Assembly: GCA_004017535.1 (NCBI GenBank)
Contig: SAJS01000002.1
Location: 522,460-586,459 of the forward strand
Source: Mesorhizobium sp.
GTDB lineage: Bacteria > Pseudomonadota > Alphaproteobacteria > Rhizobiales > Rhizobiaceae
DNA length: 64,000 nt
Direction of reading: 5' to 3'
In this document: one piece after another, positions 44,173 through 52,881 of the stretch
Layout of the letters: every line of letters starts with the position of its first letter
How positions within the stretch are numbered: the stretch's first letter is position 1
Notes under the pieces: model-generated
What the model saw: only the letters and a program-made list of their open reading frames with translations
The model's database searches: none
Told to the model about the DNA's origin: nothing
Made by a program: the position numbers and the translations under genes

Positions 44173-44327
44173 CCCCCCTCTCTGGCCTGCCGGCCATCTC
44201 CCCCGCAAGGGGGGAGATTATTCGCATCGCGGTTTTCGCCAACCTTCAACGTTGGAAAGAAGGGCGCAGCGCCAAAGCTGCCAATCTCCCCCCTTGCGGG
44301 GGAGATGCCCGGCAGGGCAGAGGGGGG
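44173..44327. repeat. 45-bp inverted repeat overlapping the start region of the dipeptidase gene
   Basis: Arms at 44173-44218 and 44284-44327 are almost perfect complements, each with an inner CCCCCGCAAGGGGGG-type palindrome. They enclose about 65 nt. The right arm runs into the reading frame of the dipeptidase and contains its candidate ATG (44305). It looks like a dispersed intergenic repeat inserted at the 5' end of the gene. Confidence 0.82.
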
Positions 44328-45048
44328 TGCCTCGCGCCGACCTTTATTGGGAGCATTTCTCGCAACGCTGGCTATCCCGACCGTTACCGCCCCAGCTTAC
44401 GCCGTCCCCCTGCCCGCCGGCTTCGTCAGGCTCGCTGATGTCGATCCGACCATCCGCCAGGACATCCGCTACGCCGGCCGCGAAAACTTCCTGCGCCGCA
44501 AGGTCGACGGCTATGACGCCCCGGCCTGCATCCTGACCACGCAAGCAGCGAAGGCATTATTCAGCGTCCAGAAAACGATGACGGCCAAAGGCCTGACGCT
44601 AGTGGTCTTCGACTGCTACCGGCCCGCACGGGCCGTCGCCGATATGGTCAGATGGACAAGAGAAGGCGGCCCGCCGGATCCGCAGTGGTATCCGACCGTC
44701 CGGCGTGGCGATCTTATCGCGAAGGGCTATGTCGGCGAGCTGTCCAGCCATTCGCGCGGCTCGACCGTTGACCTCGCTATCGCCGACGCCACCAGCGCGG
44801 TTCACCCGGCCTGCGGCGCGCCTGACGGCACCACGCTCGACTTCGGCACCGGTTTCGACTGCTTCGATCCGATGAGCGAGACGGCGCACCGCCCGCTCCC
44901 CGCCGAAGCGGCGGCGGATCGCAAGATGCTGCTTGCCGCCATGCACGCCGCTGGCTTCCGCAACTACGCGCGCGAATGGTGGCACTTCACCCTCGCCAAA
45001 GAGCCTTATCCAAAACAGCGCTTCGATTTTCCGGTCACCGCCGACTAA
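44305..45048 (+). CDS. ddpX: D-alanyl-D-alanine dipeptidase, VanX/DdpX type (M15D)
   Basis: This secreted zinc peptidase of about 247 residues splits D-Ala-D-Ala. The M15 motifs are present: SSHSRGSTVDLAI with the His and Asp ligands, and EWWHFTL with the catalytic Glu and third His ligand. VFDCYRPARAV carries the conserved arginine. A signal peptide (LLGAFLATLAIPTVTAPAYA) precedes the domain. The start is uncertain: ATG at 44305 lies inside an inverted repeat with GGGGGAG directly against it, TTG at 44347 starts the signal peptide, and ATG at 44095 would add 70 residues translated from repeat sequence. It may supply D-Ala from peptidoglycan precursors next to pbpC. Confidence 0.85.
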   Translation: MPGRAEGGASRRPLLGAFLATLAIPTVTAPAYAVPLPAGFVRLADVDPTIRQDIRYAGRENFLRRKVDGYDAPACILTTQAAKALFSVQKTMTAKGLTLVVFDCYRPARAVADMVRWTREGGPPDPQWYPTVRRGDLIAKGYVGELSSHSRGSTVDLAIADATSAVHPACGAPDGTTLDFGTGFDCFDPMSETAHRPLPAEAAADRKMLLAAMHAAGFRNYAREWWHFTLAKEPYPKQRFDFPVTAD

Positions 45049-45121
45049 TGCGCCGGGGCTTGCCCCGACCCTGACCGCTTCTAATTAGGCCGACTGATGC
45101 CGAGCCGAGCGAAGCGGTGGA

Positions 45122-45168
45122 GGAAGTTATTTCTTCAAAGAGCTGAAGCTCGGCGAAAAATTGCTTCC
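45122..45168 (+). ncRNA. candidate structured leader RNA upstream of sulfate-binding protein gene 1
   Basis: GGAAG-TT-ATTT (45122-45132) pairs with AAAT-TG-CTTCC (45158-45168), a stem of ten pairs with one mismatch, around a loop containing CAAAGAGCTGAAGCTCGGCG. The loop core recurs at 49191-49231 upstream of the second sulfate-binding protein, closed there by an unrelated but pairing stem. It ends 80 nt before the ATG. I recall an alphaproteobacterial motif named sul1 upstream of sulfate transporters, but a match was not tested. Confidence 0.55.
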
Positions 45169-45248
45169 AGGAGGTGAAAAAGGCAACTTTCAATGCATCT
45201 AATTTCTATAAACTCGCTAGAGTTGGCAGCAGTTCAACGGAGGCGGGA

Positions 45249-46277
45249 ATGACCAAACCTCATTTCAGGAAACTGCTCGGCGCGCTGGTCGCCACATCTG
45301 TCCAGTTCGGCACGCTCGGTTTCGCATTCGCCGATACGACCATCTTGAACGTGTCCTACGATCCGACACGTGAGCTCTACAAGGCCTATGACGAGGCCTT
45401 CGCCGCGCACTGGAAAGCCGAGACCGGCGAGACGGTCACCATCCAGCAGTCGCATGGCGGGTCGGGCGCCCAGGCCCGCGCGGTGATCGATGGCCTCAAC
45501 GCCGATGTCGTGACGCTGGCGCTCGAAGGCGACATCAACGCCATCGTCTCGAAATCGAAGAAGATCAATCCCGACTGGCGCAAGAAATTCGAAAACAATT
45601 CAGCACCTTACACCTCGACCATCATCTTCCTGGTGCGCAAGGGCAACCCCAAGGGCATCCACGACTGGAGCGATCTGGTGAAGGACGGCGTCCAGGTTAT
45701 CACGCCGAACCCGAAGACCTCCGGCGGCGCGCGCTGGAACTATCTCGCGGCCTGGGCCTATGCCAACGCGCATGACGGCAACGACGAGGCCAAGACCAAG
45801 GAATTCGTCGCCAAGCTCTATGCCAACGCCCCGGTGCTCGACAGCGGCGCGCGCGGCTCGACCGTCACCTTCGCCCAGAAAGGGCTGGGCGACGTGCTGA
45901 TTGGCTGGGAGAACGACGCCTATCTGGCGCTCGACGAATTCGGCGCCGACAATTTCGACATCGTCTACCCGCCGACCTCGATCCTGGCCGAGCCGCCGGT
46001 CGCCGTCGTCGACGCCAATGTCGACGCCAAGGGCACGCGCAAGGTCGCCGAAGCCTATCTTTCCTGGCTCTATTCGAAGGAAGGCCAGAGCATCATCGCC
46101 AAGAACCACTATCGCCCGGCCAAGCCCGAGTTGGTTCCGGCCGAGGACCTCGCCAAGCTGCCGCAGATCAAGCTGGTCACCATCGACGACCCGCAATTCG
46201 GCGGCTGGAAGAAGGCGCAGCCTTACCATTTCGGCGACGGTGGTATATTCGACCAGATCTACAAGCCGGCGCAGTGA
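45249..46277 (+). CDS. sulfate ABC transporter substrate-binding protein (copy 1)
   Basis: This 342-residue periplasmic protein of the Sbp/CysP family binds sulfate (or thiosulfate) for the CysTWA importer encoded directly downstream. A signal peptide covers residues 1 to about 35. Family blocks are [54 protein letters not shown] and GIFDQIY at the C-terminus. ATG at 45249 follows CGGAGG, a strong ribosome site; the frame is open to 45174. It heads the sulfate operon, 65 nt before cysT. A paralogue lies at 49332. Confidence 0.94.
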   Translation: MTKPHFRKLLGALVATSVQFGTLGFAFADTTILNVSYDPTRELYKAYDEAFAAHWKAETGETVTIQQSHGGSGAQARAVIDGLNADVVTLALEGDINAIVSKSKKINPDWRKKFENNSAPYTSTIIFLVRKGNPKGIHDWSDLVKDGVQVITPNPKTSGGARWNYLAAWAYANAHDGNDEAKTKEFVAKLYANAPVLDSGARGSTVTFAQKGLGDVLIGWENDAYLALDEFGADNFDIVYPPTSILAEPPVAVVDANVDAKGTRKVAEAYLSWLYSKEGQSIIAKNHYRPAKPELVPAEDLAKLPQIKLVTIDDPQFGGWKKAQPYHFGDGGIFDQIYKPAQ

Positions 46278-46342
46278 GAGGCCGGGCCTCGAAAACTGGC
46301 GACTGCAATCTGGTTGAGTAAGAAGGGACGATCCAGAACAGC

Positions 46343-47194
46343 ATGACCACAGCACCCGCTCACGCGGGGTGGCGATTCAGACAGCCGAGTGTCATTCCGG
46401 GTTTCGGACTGACGCTCGGCTTCTCGCTTGCCTACCTCACGCTCATCATCCTCATCCCGCTCTCGGGACTGATCTGGCGTTCGGCCGCGCTCGGCTGGAC
46501 CGATTTCTGGGCTTTAGCCACCGACCGGCGCACCCTCAAGGCGCTCGAAATCAGCTTCGGCACCGCTTTCATCGCCGCTGCCGTCAACGTCGTGTTCGGC
46601 ACGCTCGTGGCCTGGGTTCTGGTCCGCTACCGTTTCCCCGGCCGCCGTGTCGTTGACGCCATGGTCGACCTGCCTTTCGCGCTGCCCACCGCGGTCGCCG
46701 GCATCGCGCTGACCACGCTCTATGCCCCGACCGGCTGGCTCGGCAAATTGCTGATGCCGCTCGGCCTGAAGGTGGCCTACACGCCGCTCGGCATCATCGT
46801 GGCGCTGGTGTTCATCGGCCTGCCCTTCGTCGTGCGCACTGTACAGCCGATCATGGAAGAGCTCGACAAGGAGGTCGAGGAGGCCGCCGCCACGCTCGGC
46901 GCCAGCCGCTTCCAGATCATCACGCGGGTGCTGCTGCCCAGCCTGGCGCCGGCCATCGTCACCGGCTTCTCGCTCGCCTTCGCGCGTGGCGTCGGGGAAT
47001 ACGGCTCGGTCATCTTCATCGCCGGCAACCTGCCCTACAAATCCGAGATCGCGCCGCTTCTGATCGTCATCCGGCTGGAGGAGTACAACTATCCGGCCGC
47101 GACCGCGATCGCCGCGATCATGCTGGCGCTGTCCTTCGCGATGCTGCTTGTCATCAACCTCGTGCAGACATGGAGCCGCAAGCGCTATGGCTGA
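46343..47194 (+). CDS. cysT: sulfate ABC transporter permease CysT
   Basis: This 283-residue inner-membrane permease has about six helices and the EAA loop [21 protein letters not shown] near residues 174-194 that binds CysA. The [19 protein letters not shown] and [20 protein letters not shown] blocks are characteristic of CysT/CysU. It pairs with CysW to form the sulfate channel. Its last codons overlap the start of cysW by 8 nt, so the two are translationally coupled. Confidence 0.95.
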   Translation: MTTAPAHAGWRFRQPSVIPGFGLTLGFSLAYLTLIILIPLSGLIWRSAALGWTDFWALATDRRTLKALEISFGTAFIAAAVNVVFGTLVAWVLVRYRFPGRRVVDAMVDLPFALPTAVAGIALTTLYAPTGWLGKLLMPLGLKVAYTPLGIIVALVFIGLPFVVRTVQPIMEELDKEVEEAAATLGASRFQIITRVLLPSLAPAIVTGFSLAFARGVGEYGSVIFIAGNLPYKSEIAPLLIVIRLEEYNYPAATAIAAIMLALSFAMLLVINLVQTWSRKRYG

Positions 47195-48071
47195 TCCCGA
47201 GATCAAATCCTACGAGCCGCACCACGAGAGCCGCTCGGCCGCGGTCACCGAAAGCCGTCCCGTCCGCATCACGCTGACGACCGTCACCCTGATATTCCTC
47301 GGCATTTTCCTGCTGTTGCCGCTGATCATCGTGTTCAAGGAGGCTTTCGCCAGGGGCGTCGGCGCCTATTTCCAATCCTTGGGCGATGCCGACACGCGTT
47401 CCGCCATCCGCTTGACATTGCTGGTGGCGGCGATCTCGGTGCCGCTCAATCTCGTCTTCGGCCTTTCGGCCGCCTGGGCCATCGCCAAGTTCGAGTTCAA
47501 GGGCAAAGCGTTCCTGACCACGCTCATCGACCTGCCCTTCTCGGTCTCGCCGGTCATTTCCGGCCTGGTCTATGTGCTTCTGTTCGGCGCTCAAGGACTG
47601 CTCGGCGAATGGCTGAAGGCGCATGGCATCCAGATACTGTTCGCCGTGCCAGGCATCGTTCTGGCGACCGTCTTTGTCACCTTCCCCTTCGTCGCGCGCG
47701 AGTTGATCCCGCTGATGCAGGAACAAGGCAATGGGGACGAGGAGGCGGCGCTCTCGCTCGGCGCCAGCGGCTGGCAGGCCTTCTGGTATGTGACGCTGCC
47801 CAACGTCAAATGGGGGCTGCTCTATGGCGTGCTGCTCTGCAACGCGCGCGCCATGGGCGAGTTCGGCGCGGTCTCGGTGGTGTCGGGCCACATACGCGGC
47901 CTCACCAACACCATGCCGCTGCATGTCGAGATCCTCTACAACGAATACAATGCCGTCGGCGCCTTTGCGGTCGCTTCGCTGCTCGCCGGCCTGGCTCTGG
48001 TGACGCTGGTCTTGAAAACACTTCTCGAGATGCGCTACGGCGCCGAGATCGCCGCGACACGCGGGCATTGA
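47187..48071 (+). CDS. cysW: sulfate ABC transporter permease CysW
   Basis: This 294-residue permease partner of CysT has about six helices, the EAA loop [21 protein letters not shown] and the CysW-type [20 protein letters not shown] block. The frame is open from 47148, but ATG at 47187 overlaps the cysT stop (ATGGCTGA) and starts [11 protein letters not shown] basic-acidic cytoplasmic N-terminus of about 30 residues precedes the first helix. It ends 13 nt before cysA. Confidence 0.95.
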   Translation: MADPEIKSYEPHHESRSAAVTESRPVRITLTTVTLIFLGIFLLLPLIIVFKEAFARGVGAYFQSLGDADTRSAIRLTLLVAAISVPLNLVFGLSAAWAIAKFEFKGKAFLTTLIDLPFSVSPVISGLVYVLLFGAQGLLGEWLKAHGIQILFAVPGIVLATVFVTFPFVARELIPLMQEQGNGDEEAALSLGASGWQAFWYVTLPNVKWGLLYGVLLCNARAMGEFGAVSVVSGHIRGLTNTMPLHVEILYNEYNAVGAFAVASLLAGLALVTLVLKTLLEMRYGAEIAATRGH

Positions 48072-48084
48072 TAGAGGTCATTCT

Positions 48085-49125
48085 ATGGAAGTTCGCGTCG
48101 TCAACGTGCGCAAGGAGTTTGAGCGGTTTCCGGCGCTCCACGACGTGTCGCTCGACATCAAGTCCGGCGAGCTCATCGCGCTGCTGGGCCCATCGGGTTC
48201 CGGCAAGACGACGCTGCTGCGCCTGATCGCCGGCCTGGAGCGGCCGACCAAGGGGGCGATCTTCTTCGGCGAGGAAGACGCTTCGCAGAAGTCGATCCAG
48301 GAACGCAATGTCGGCTTCGTCTTCCAGCATTACGCGCTGTTCCGTCACATGACGGTCGCCGACAATATCGGCTTCGGCCTGAAGGTCCGGCACGGCGCTG
48401 CAAGGCCGCGGGCGCAGGAAATCCGCCGCCGGGCATTGGAACTGCTCGACCTCGTCCAGCTGTCAGGCTTGGAAAAGCGCTATCCGGCGCAGCTGTCCGG
48501 CGGCCAGCGCCAGCGCGTGGCTTTGGCCCGCGCCATGGCGATCGAGCCCAAGGTGCTTCTGCTCGATGAACCGTTCGGCGCGCTCGACGCACAGGTTCGC
48601 CGCGAGCTGCGCCGCTGGCTGCGCGAGATCCACGACCGCACCGGTCACACCACCGTCTTCGTCACGCACGACCAGGAAGAGGCGCTGGAACTCGCCGACC
48701 GTGTCGTCGTCATGAGCCAGGGACGTATCGAGCAGGTCGGCACCGCCGACGACATCTATGACACGCCGAACTCGCCCTTCGTCTACTCCTTCATCGGCGA
48801 GTCGAGCTCGCTGCCGGTCAAGATCGAGAACGGCGAGGTGTGGATCGCCGACCGGCCGATCGGGCTGCAGGCGCCGCATGCGCCGCCCGGAGAGGCGGTT
48901 CTCCATTTCCGCCCGCATGATGTCGACCTGCTCGACGGCTGCAGCGGCTGCATCGCCGGCACGGTCGCCGCCAGCCGCCGCGTCGCAGGCACAAGGCGCG
49001 TCGAGCTGGAGATCGGCGGCGAGCGCCAGCGCGTCGAGATCGAGCTTCCGGTCGACCACCCCGCAGCGCAGAAGAGCCGGGTAGCCTTCAGGCCGCGGCG
49101 CTGGAAGCTTTTCCCCACCGCCTGA
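48085..49125 (+). CDS. cysA: sulfate ABC transporter ATPase CysA
   Basis: This 346-residue ATPase drives the CysTW importer (EC 7.3.2.3). Motifs are Walker [10 protein letters not shown] near residue 36, Q-loop [12 protein letters not shown], signature LSGGQRQR, Walker [13 protein letters not shown] and the switch [15 protein letters not shown]-like regulatory C-terminus (about residues 235-346, FRPHDVDLL) follows. It is the last gene of the operon started by the binding protein; a 206-nt gap with a second leader motif separates it from the paralogous binding-protein gene. Confidence 0.95.
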   Translation: MEVRVVNVRKEFERFPALHDVSLDIKSGELIALLGPSGSGKTTLLRLIAGLERPTKGAIFFGEEDASQKSIQERNVGFVFQHYALFRHMTVADNIGFGLKVRHGAARPRAQEIRRRALELLDLVQLSGLEKRYPAQLSGGQRQRVALARAMAIEPKVLLLDEPFGALDAQVRRELRRWLREIHDRTGHTTVFVTHDQEEALELADRVVVMSQGRIEQVGTADDIYDTPNSPFVYSFIGESSSLPVKIENGEVWIADRPIGLQAPHAPPGEAVLHFRPHDVDLLDGCSGCIAGTVAASRRVAGTRRVELEIGGERQRVEIELPVDHPAAQKSRVAFRPRRWKLFPTA

Positions 49126-49190
49126 GCTACCTTTCGCCCTGACTCGGGCTCCGGCACCTCAGTCTGGCGCTGTTGAAGAATCAGCTTGGA

Positions 49191-49231
49191 AGAAAATCCT
49201 AGCAAAGAGCTGCTTCGGCGAGATATTTTCT
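49191..49231 (+). ncRNA. candidate structured leader RNA upstream of sulfate-binding protein gene 2
   Basis: AGAAAAT (49191-49197) and ATTTTCT (49225-49231) form a 7-bp stem around a loop containing CAAAGAGCTGCTTCGGCGA. The loop core matches that at 45122-45168 apart from a two-base gap and one substitution, while the stem sequence differs but still pairs. It ends 100 nt before the ATG of the second binding-protein gene. Confidence 0.55.
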
Positions 49232-49331
49232 AGACCCTCCCCCGACTGTCGGAGCGCGTGCCTCGTCGCTTCAGGCATTCCCGACTATGGTCGCGCTCTA
49301 GCTTCGGTCCATTTCCAAGGAGCCTGTTTTC

Positions 49332-50318
49332 ATGAAGCGGCTATTGCTCGGCATCGCGGCTGTTGCCGGTCTCGTCCTCGCGTCCTCCCAAGCCTGGTCG
49401 GCCGACAAACTCTTGAATGCGTCCTATGACGTCGGCCGCGAGTTGTTCGTCGACATCAACAAAACCTTCGTCGCCAAGCATCCCGGCGTCACGGTCGATC
49501 AGTCGCATGCCGGCACCTCGGCGCAGGCGCGCGCCATCGCCGAAGGTCTTGCCGCCGATGTCGTCACCTTCAACCAGGTCACCGACGTAGACTTCCTAGT
49601 CAAGAAGGGCCTCGTCTCGGCCGATTGGCAGAAGGATTTTCCGGACAACGCCTCGCCCTTCTATTCCTTGCCCTCCTTTCTGGTGCGCACCGGCAACCCG
49701 AAGCATATCAAGGACTGGAACGATCTGGTGCGTGAGGACGTGCAGGTGATCTTCCCGAACCCGAAGACTTCGGGCAATGCGCGCTACACCTATCTCGCCG
49801 CCACCGCCTACGCCAAGGAGGCCTTCAAGGGCGACGATGCCAAGGTGAAGGAGTTCATCACCAAGCTGTTCAACAACGTTCCGATCTTCGACACTGGCGG
49901 CCGCGCCGCCACCACCACCTTCGTCCAGCGTGAGATCGGCGACGTGCTGATCACCTTCGAGTCGGAGACGCGCGGCATCCGCAAAGAATATGGCGACGAC
50001 AAGTTCGAGCAGGTCACCCCTTCTGTCAGCCTGCTGGCCGAGTTCCCGGTGGCGATCGTCGACAAGGTCGCCGACGAGCATGGCAGCCGCGATCTCGCCA
50101 AGTCCTATCTCGACTTCCTCTACACGCCGGATGGCCAGGAGATTGCCGCCGAGAACGGCTTGCGGGCTCGCGATGCGACGGCCGCCGCCAAGCACAAGGC
50201 CGACTTCCCGGACGTCCGCCTGCTGACCGTGGAGGAAGTGTTCGGTGGTTGGGACAAGGTTCAGAAAGAGCATTTCGCCGCAGGCGGGCTGCTCGATCAG
50301 GCCTATGGCACCCGCTGA
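49332..50318 (+). CDS. sulfate ABC transporter substrate-binding protein (copy 2)
   Basis: This 328-residue Sbp-family protein has a signal peptide (MKRLLLGIAAVAGLVLASSQ, cleavage after SAWSA-type site near residue 23). The family blocks are ASYDVGRELFVDINKTF, QSHAGTSAQARAIAEGL, PNPKTSGNARYTYLAATAYA and GGLLDQAYG. It is clearly a paralogue of the protein at 45249, but the two are diverged enough to suggest different affinity or substrate (sulfate versus thiosulfate or molybdate). ATG at 49332 follows AAGGAG. It stands after cysA with its own leader motif and ends in a strong terminator. Confidence 0.94.
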   Translation: MKRLLLGIAAVAGLVLASSQAWSADKLLNASYDVGRELFVDINKTFVAKHPGVTVDQSHAGTSAQARAIAEGLAADVVTFNQVTDVDFLVKKGLVSADWQKDFPDNASPFYSLPSFLVRTGNPKHIKDWNDLVREDVQVIFPNPKTSGNARYTYLAATAYAKEAFKGDDAKVKEFITKLFNNVPIFDTGGRAATTTFVQREIGDVLITFESETRGIRKEYGDDKFEQVTPSVSLLAEFPVAIVDKVADEHGSRDLAKSYLDFLYTPDGQEIAAENGLRARDATAAAKHKADFPDVRLLTVEEVFGGWDKVQKEHFAAGGLLDQAYGTR

Positions 50319-50342
50319 AAAGGCTTCACAATCAGGAAGCGC

Positions 50343-50369
50343 AAGGAGGCCGGCTTTGCCGGCTTTCTT
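50343..50369 (+). terminator. intrinsic terminator after sulfate-binding protein gene 2
   Basis: GCCGGC-TTT-GCCGGC forms the core of a stem that extends outward through purine/pyrimidine pairs to about 12 bp. It is followed by TTTCTTCTTG. It starts 24 nt after the stop codon. Confidence 0.88.
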
Positions 50370-50568
50370 CTTGTAAGCGGGGCTGCATGAGTTCGCAGGG
50401 GAAATCCCGGCCCCAACGTGAAAAACGTTACGAAGAATCAACGCGTTTGTGCCTAAGCTGCACGGGCAAATTGTTGGACCAGAGGCGTTCGCCGGTCAAA
50501 CTGTCATGATTTGCACACAAACAACCGCCAGATGCAGGGCGATTGGGGTTTGATGAATTGAATCGGGC

Positions 50569-51018
50569 ATGCTGACCAAAAAAGGCAAATACGGCCTCAA
50601 GGCCCTTGTGCATCTTGCCAGCCTGCCGGCCGGCCAGCTTGCATTCGTTAACGACATTGCGGTCGCCAACAACATCCCGAAGAAATTCCTGGATGCGATC
50701 CTGGGTGAGCTGCGCAATGCCGGCTTCGTCCAGAGCCGCAAGGGCAAGGAAGGCGGCTATCGCCTCGCCCGGCCCGCTTCCGAGATCAAGATCGGCCATG
50801 TCGTGCGCGTGCTCGACGGGCCGCTGGCGCCGATCCCTTGCGCCAGCCGCACGCAATACCAGCGCTGCGAGGATTGCGACGAGGCGACATGCCAAGTCCG
50901 CCACATGATGCTGGAAGTGCGCCAGGCGATTGCCGAGGTGCTGGACAACCGCAGCCTCGCTGCCATGCGCGACGCCGACAACGACGATTTCCCGGCAGAG
51001 CTCACTTCGCAGATCTGA
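50569..51018 (+). CDS. Rrf2-family regulator with sensor cysteines
   Basis: This 149-residue Rrf2 regulator has the N-terminal winged helix (KYGLKALVHLASL, VNDIAVANNIPKKFLDAILG, KGKEGGYRLARP) and a cysteine-rich sensor segment PCASRTQYQRCEDCDEATCQ with four cysteines. IscR and NsrR use three cysteines to hold an Fe-S cluster, while CymR-type members sense cysteine through partners. Its position right after the sulfate importer suggests control of sulfur supply or Fe-S state, but the operator was not identified. The 250-nt upstream gap holds a terminator and presumably its promoter. Confidence 0.9.
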   Translation: MLTKKGKYGLKALVHLASLPAGQLAFVNDIAVANNIPKKFLDAILGELRNAGFVQSRKGKEGGYRLARPASEIKIGHVVRVLDGPLAPIPCASRTQYQRCEDCDEATCQVRHMMLEVRQAIAEVLDNRSLAAMRDADNDDFPAELTSQI

Positions 51019-51082
51019 AACGGCTCGCCCTCGACAGAGGCCCCGTGGTTGCTTGTCTGCTTTCGACGCAGTAAAGCGGCAG

Positions 51083-51150
51083 AGCATGATCCCGAACCGA
51101 AGGTCAGCGAACGCAAAAAGTGGGTACCGGTTTTCGGACAAGATCATGCT
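51083..51150. repeat. palindromic repeat with AGCATGATC ends
   Basis: AGCATGATC (51083-51091) and GATCATGCT (51142-51150) are the ends of a 68-bp palindromic unit with the inner AAAAAGTGGGTACCGGTTTT. It lies between the Rrf2 gene and the next gene and resembles dispersed rhizobial RIME-like repeats. It differs from the AGAGCAATTCC family in this window. Confidence 0.8.
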
Positions 51151-51181
51151 CCATCTAAAAAGTGGAACGGGGCTCTGACGC

Positions 51182-52327
51182 ATGAGGCTGCCTTGGCTTG
51201 GCAATTCCCGCAGGGCCAGCCGGCAGCCAACGTCGAACGAGATCTATCATACCGAGATCACCGCCGACGTGCCGGTGCCGGAGCGCAACGAAACCGTTCG
51301 CTTCTTCAGCCGCAAGGTAATCCGCCCCGGAAAACTGCGCCACTTTGTCAATCGGGACCTGCGCGAGAGCCTGCTGTCCTGTTTCTATGTTGGCGTCGCG
51401 GCGGTTTTGCCGGTCTCCTGGTGGCAACCCATCTGCGGCTGGGTGTCGGGGCTCCGGCGCAAACGCCACTTTCGCAAGGAGTTCGACCGTTACGAGGTCG
51501 CGGTGAAGGCGGTGCTCGGCGACGCTGTCGACACGCGAAAAATGTTCGAAGCGCAGCTTGCCGCCGTTCACCGTCGGCGGCTGACGCTTGCTGCGCATCT
51601 CGTCGCCGGCTGGCGCTGGTCGCCGGCGATCCGGCTGGAAGGCCTCGAAGGACTGCGGCAAGCCCTGCGCAACGGGCACGGCGCCATCATATGGTGCGAC
51701 CAGTTCACGGCGCAGACGATCATGGGCAAGCGCGCCCTGCACGCGGCCGGCGTCGATGCCCATCAGGTAAGCGCACGGTACCACGGCTTTTCGCCAAGCG
51801 AATTCGGCTTCCGCGTGATCAATCCGCCATTGGTCAAGGTGGAAAACCGATTCCTGAAAAGCCGGATCGTCTTCGAGCGCACCGACGCCTATCAGGTCAC
51901 CACGCGCATCCAGAAGGTCCTGAAAGCAAATGGCGTGGTGCTGATGACCAACACCATCTATGCTGGCTCCGCCTTCGCCGAGGCCGCCATGGGCGAACGT
52001 GGCTGGACCCACCTCGCCTCGGCGCCGGCAAACTTCGCCGCACGCGCGGGTGCTGCACTGTTTCACATGGCGACCATCGAGACGATCCCTTTCCGCCAGT
52101 ACCGGGCTGTGGTCAGCGAGCTGAGCGCGGGCCCGCAAGCGCCCGCATTGCCGGCGGGGAACACAGCGGCGAAGAACCTTGCCGTCCAGGCGGGATATAT
52201 CCTATCGAAGCGCGACCATATGCTGGAAACGCTCAAACTCTGTCCGGAGCAGATGATGGCCTGGTCGAGCGCCACACGGCTGACCGAACGGCCAACCGAG
52301 GCCGCAATCGGCAATGACGGCGCCTGA
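51182..52327 (+). CDS. putative LPLAT/LpxL-like acyltransferase-fold protein, function uncertain
   Basis: This 381-residue protein has a hydrophobic segment near residues 65-85 (LLSCFYVGVAAVLPVSW). A C-terminal region follows whose order of blocks resembles LpxL/HtrB acyltransferases: a LEGLEGLRQALRNGHGAIIW strand, RIVFERTDAYQVTTRIQKVL, then a block ending AARAGAALFHMATI. The catalytic HxxxxD of that family is not visible; the position reads WCDQFTAQT. It could be a degenerate or divergent lipid acyltransferase, or a different family. ATG at 51182 is the first in-frame start after the repeat and has no close Shine-Dalgarno sequence. It is convergent with gntK (15-nt gap). Confidence 0.6.
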   Translation: MRLPWLGNSRRASRQPTSNEIYHTEITADVPVPERNETVRFFSRKVIRPGKLRHFVNRDLRESLLSCFYVGVAAVLPVSWWQPICGWVSGLRRKRHFRKEFDRYEVAVKAVLGDAVDTRKMFEAQLAAVHRRRLTLAAHLVAGWRWSPAIRLEGLEGLRQALRNGHGAIIWCDQFTAQTIMGKRALHAAGVDAHQVSARYHGFSPSEFGFRVINPPLVKVENRFLKSRIVFERTDAYQVTTRIQKVLKANGVVLMTNTIYAGSAFAEAAMGERGWTHLASAPANFAARAGAALFHMATIETIPFRQYRAVVSELSAGPQAPALPAGNTAAKNLAVQAGYILSKRDHMLETLKLCPEQMMAWSSATRLTERPTEAAIGNDGA

Positions 52328-52342
52328 ATCCCCCGAACTGTT

Positions 52343-52846
52343 CTAACCAGCAATTGCTTTCAAGATATCGCCAACACTTCGCGTCCCCTCGGCCGTCACC
52401 GCCCGCTCGTCCGCGGCAGGCTCTTCCAGCGTGGCGAACTGGCTGTCGACCAGGCTTGCGGGCATGAAATGACCCTTGCGATTGGCGACCCGTCGCCAGG
52501 CGGTCTCGCGATCGATCTTGAGGTAGAGGAAGACGACCTCCGGACAAAAGCGGCTCAGCCTGTCGCGATACGTCCGCTTCAGCGCTGAGCACGCCGCCAC
52601 CGCTTTTTGCCCTTCGGCAACGGAGGTCGCGATGCGCGCGCCAATGGCGTCGAGCCAGCCCTCGCGCAGCGCATCCGTCAGCGGCTCGCCGCGCGCCATG
52701 CGCGCCACGTTCTCCGGCGGATGCAGCCGGTCGCCTTCGATGAAGTCGGCGCCGAGAGCCCCGGCAAGCGCTTCGCCGACGGCCGTTTTGCCGCAACCGG
52801 CAACGCCCATCACGACGATGGCCGGCGCCATCCGAAGATCGGTCAT
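52343..52846 (-). CDS. gntK: gluconokinase
   Basis: This 167-residue kinase phosphorylates D-gluconate to 6-phosphogluconate (EC 2.7.1.12). Features are Walker A VVMGVAGCGKTAVGEAL near residues 10-25, DFIEGDRLHPPENVARMARG with the substrate region, ACSALKRTYRDRLS, and RKGHFMPASLVDSQFATLE. The frame is open far upstream in a permease gene. ATG at 52846 gives a normal length; GTG 52879 and ATG 52831 are alternatives and none has a clear ribosome site. It is the last gene of the sugar-importer operon, which makes gluconate or a compound feeding it the likely cargo. Confidence 0.92.
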   Translation of the reverse strand: MTDLRMAPAIVVMGVAGCGKTAVGEALAGALGADFIEGDRLHPPENVARMARGEPLTDALREGWLDAIGARIATSVAEGQKAVAACSALKRTYRDRLSRFCPEVVFLYLKIDRETAWRRVANRKGHFMPASLVDSQFATLEEPAADERAVTAEGTRSVGDILKAIAG

Positions 52847-52881
52847 GCGAAGCTGCGGTCTTGCGCTTGCCTCATCCACGG

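Noticed and set aside
45049-45248. SAM-II riboswitch upstream of the sulfate operon
   Set aside because: I could not match the SAM-II conserved bases or its pseudoknot, and the gene is a transporter rather than a methionine gene. The element is reported as an unassigned leader motif instead.
46278-46290. GAGGCC-G-GGCCTC as a terminator after sulfate-binding protein 1
   Set aside because: The loop is too short for a full stem and there is no T-tract; the gene is followed in 65 nt by cysT.
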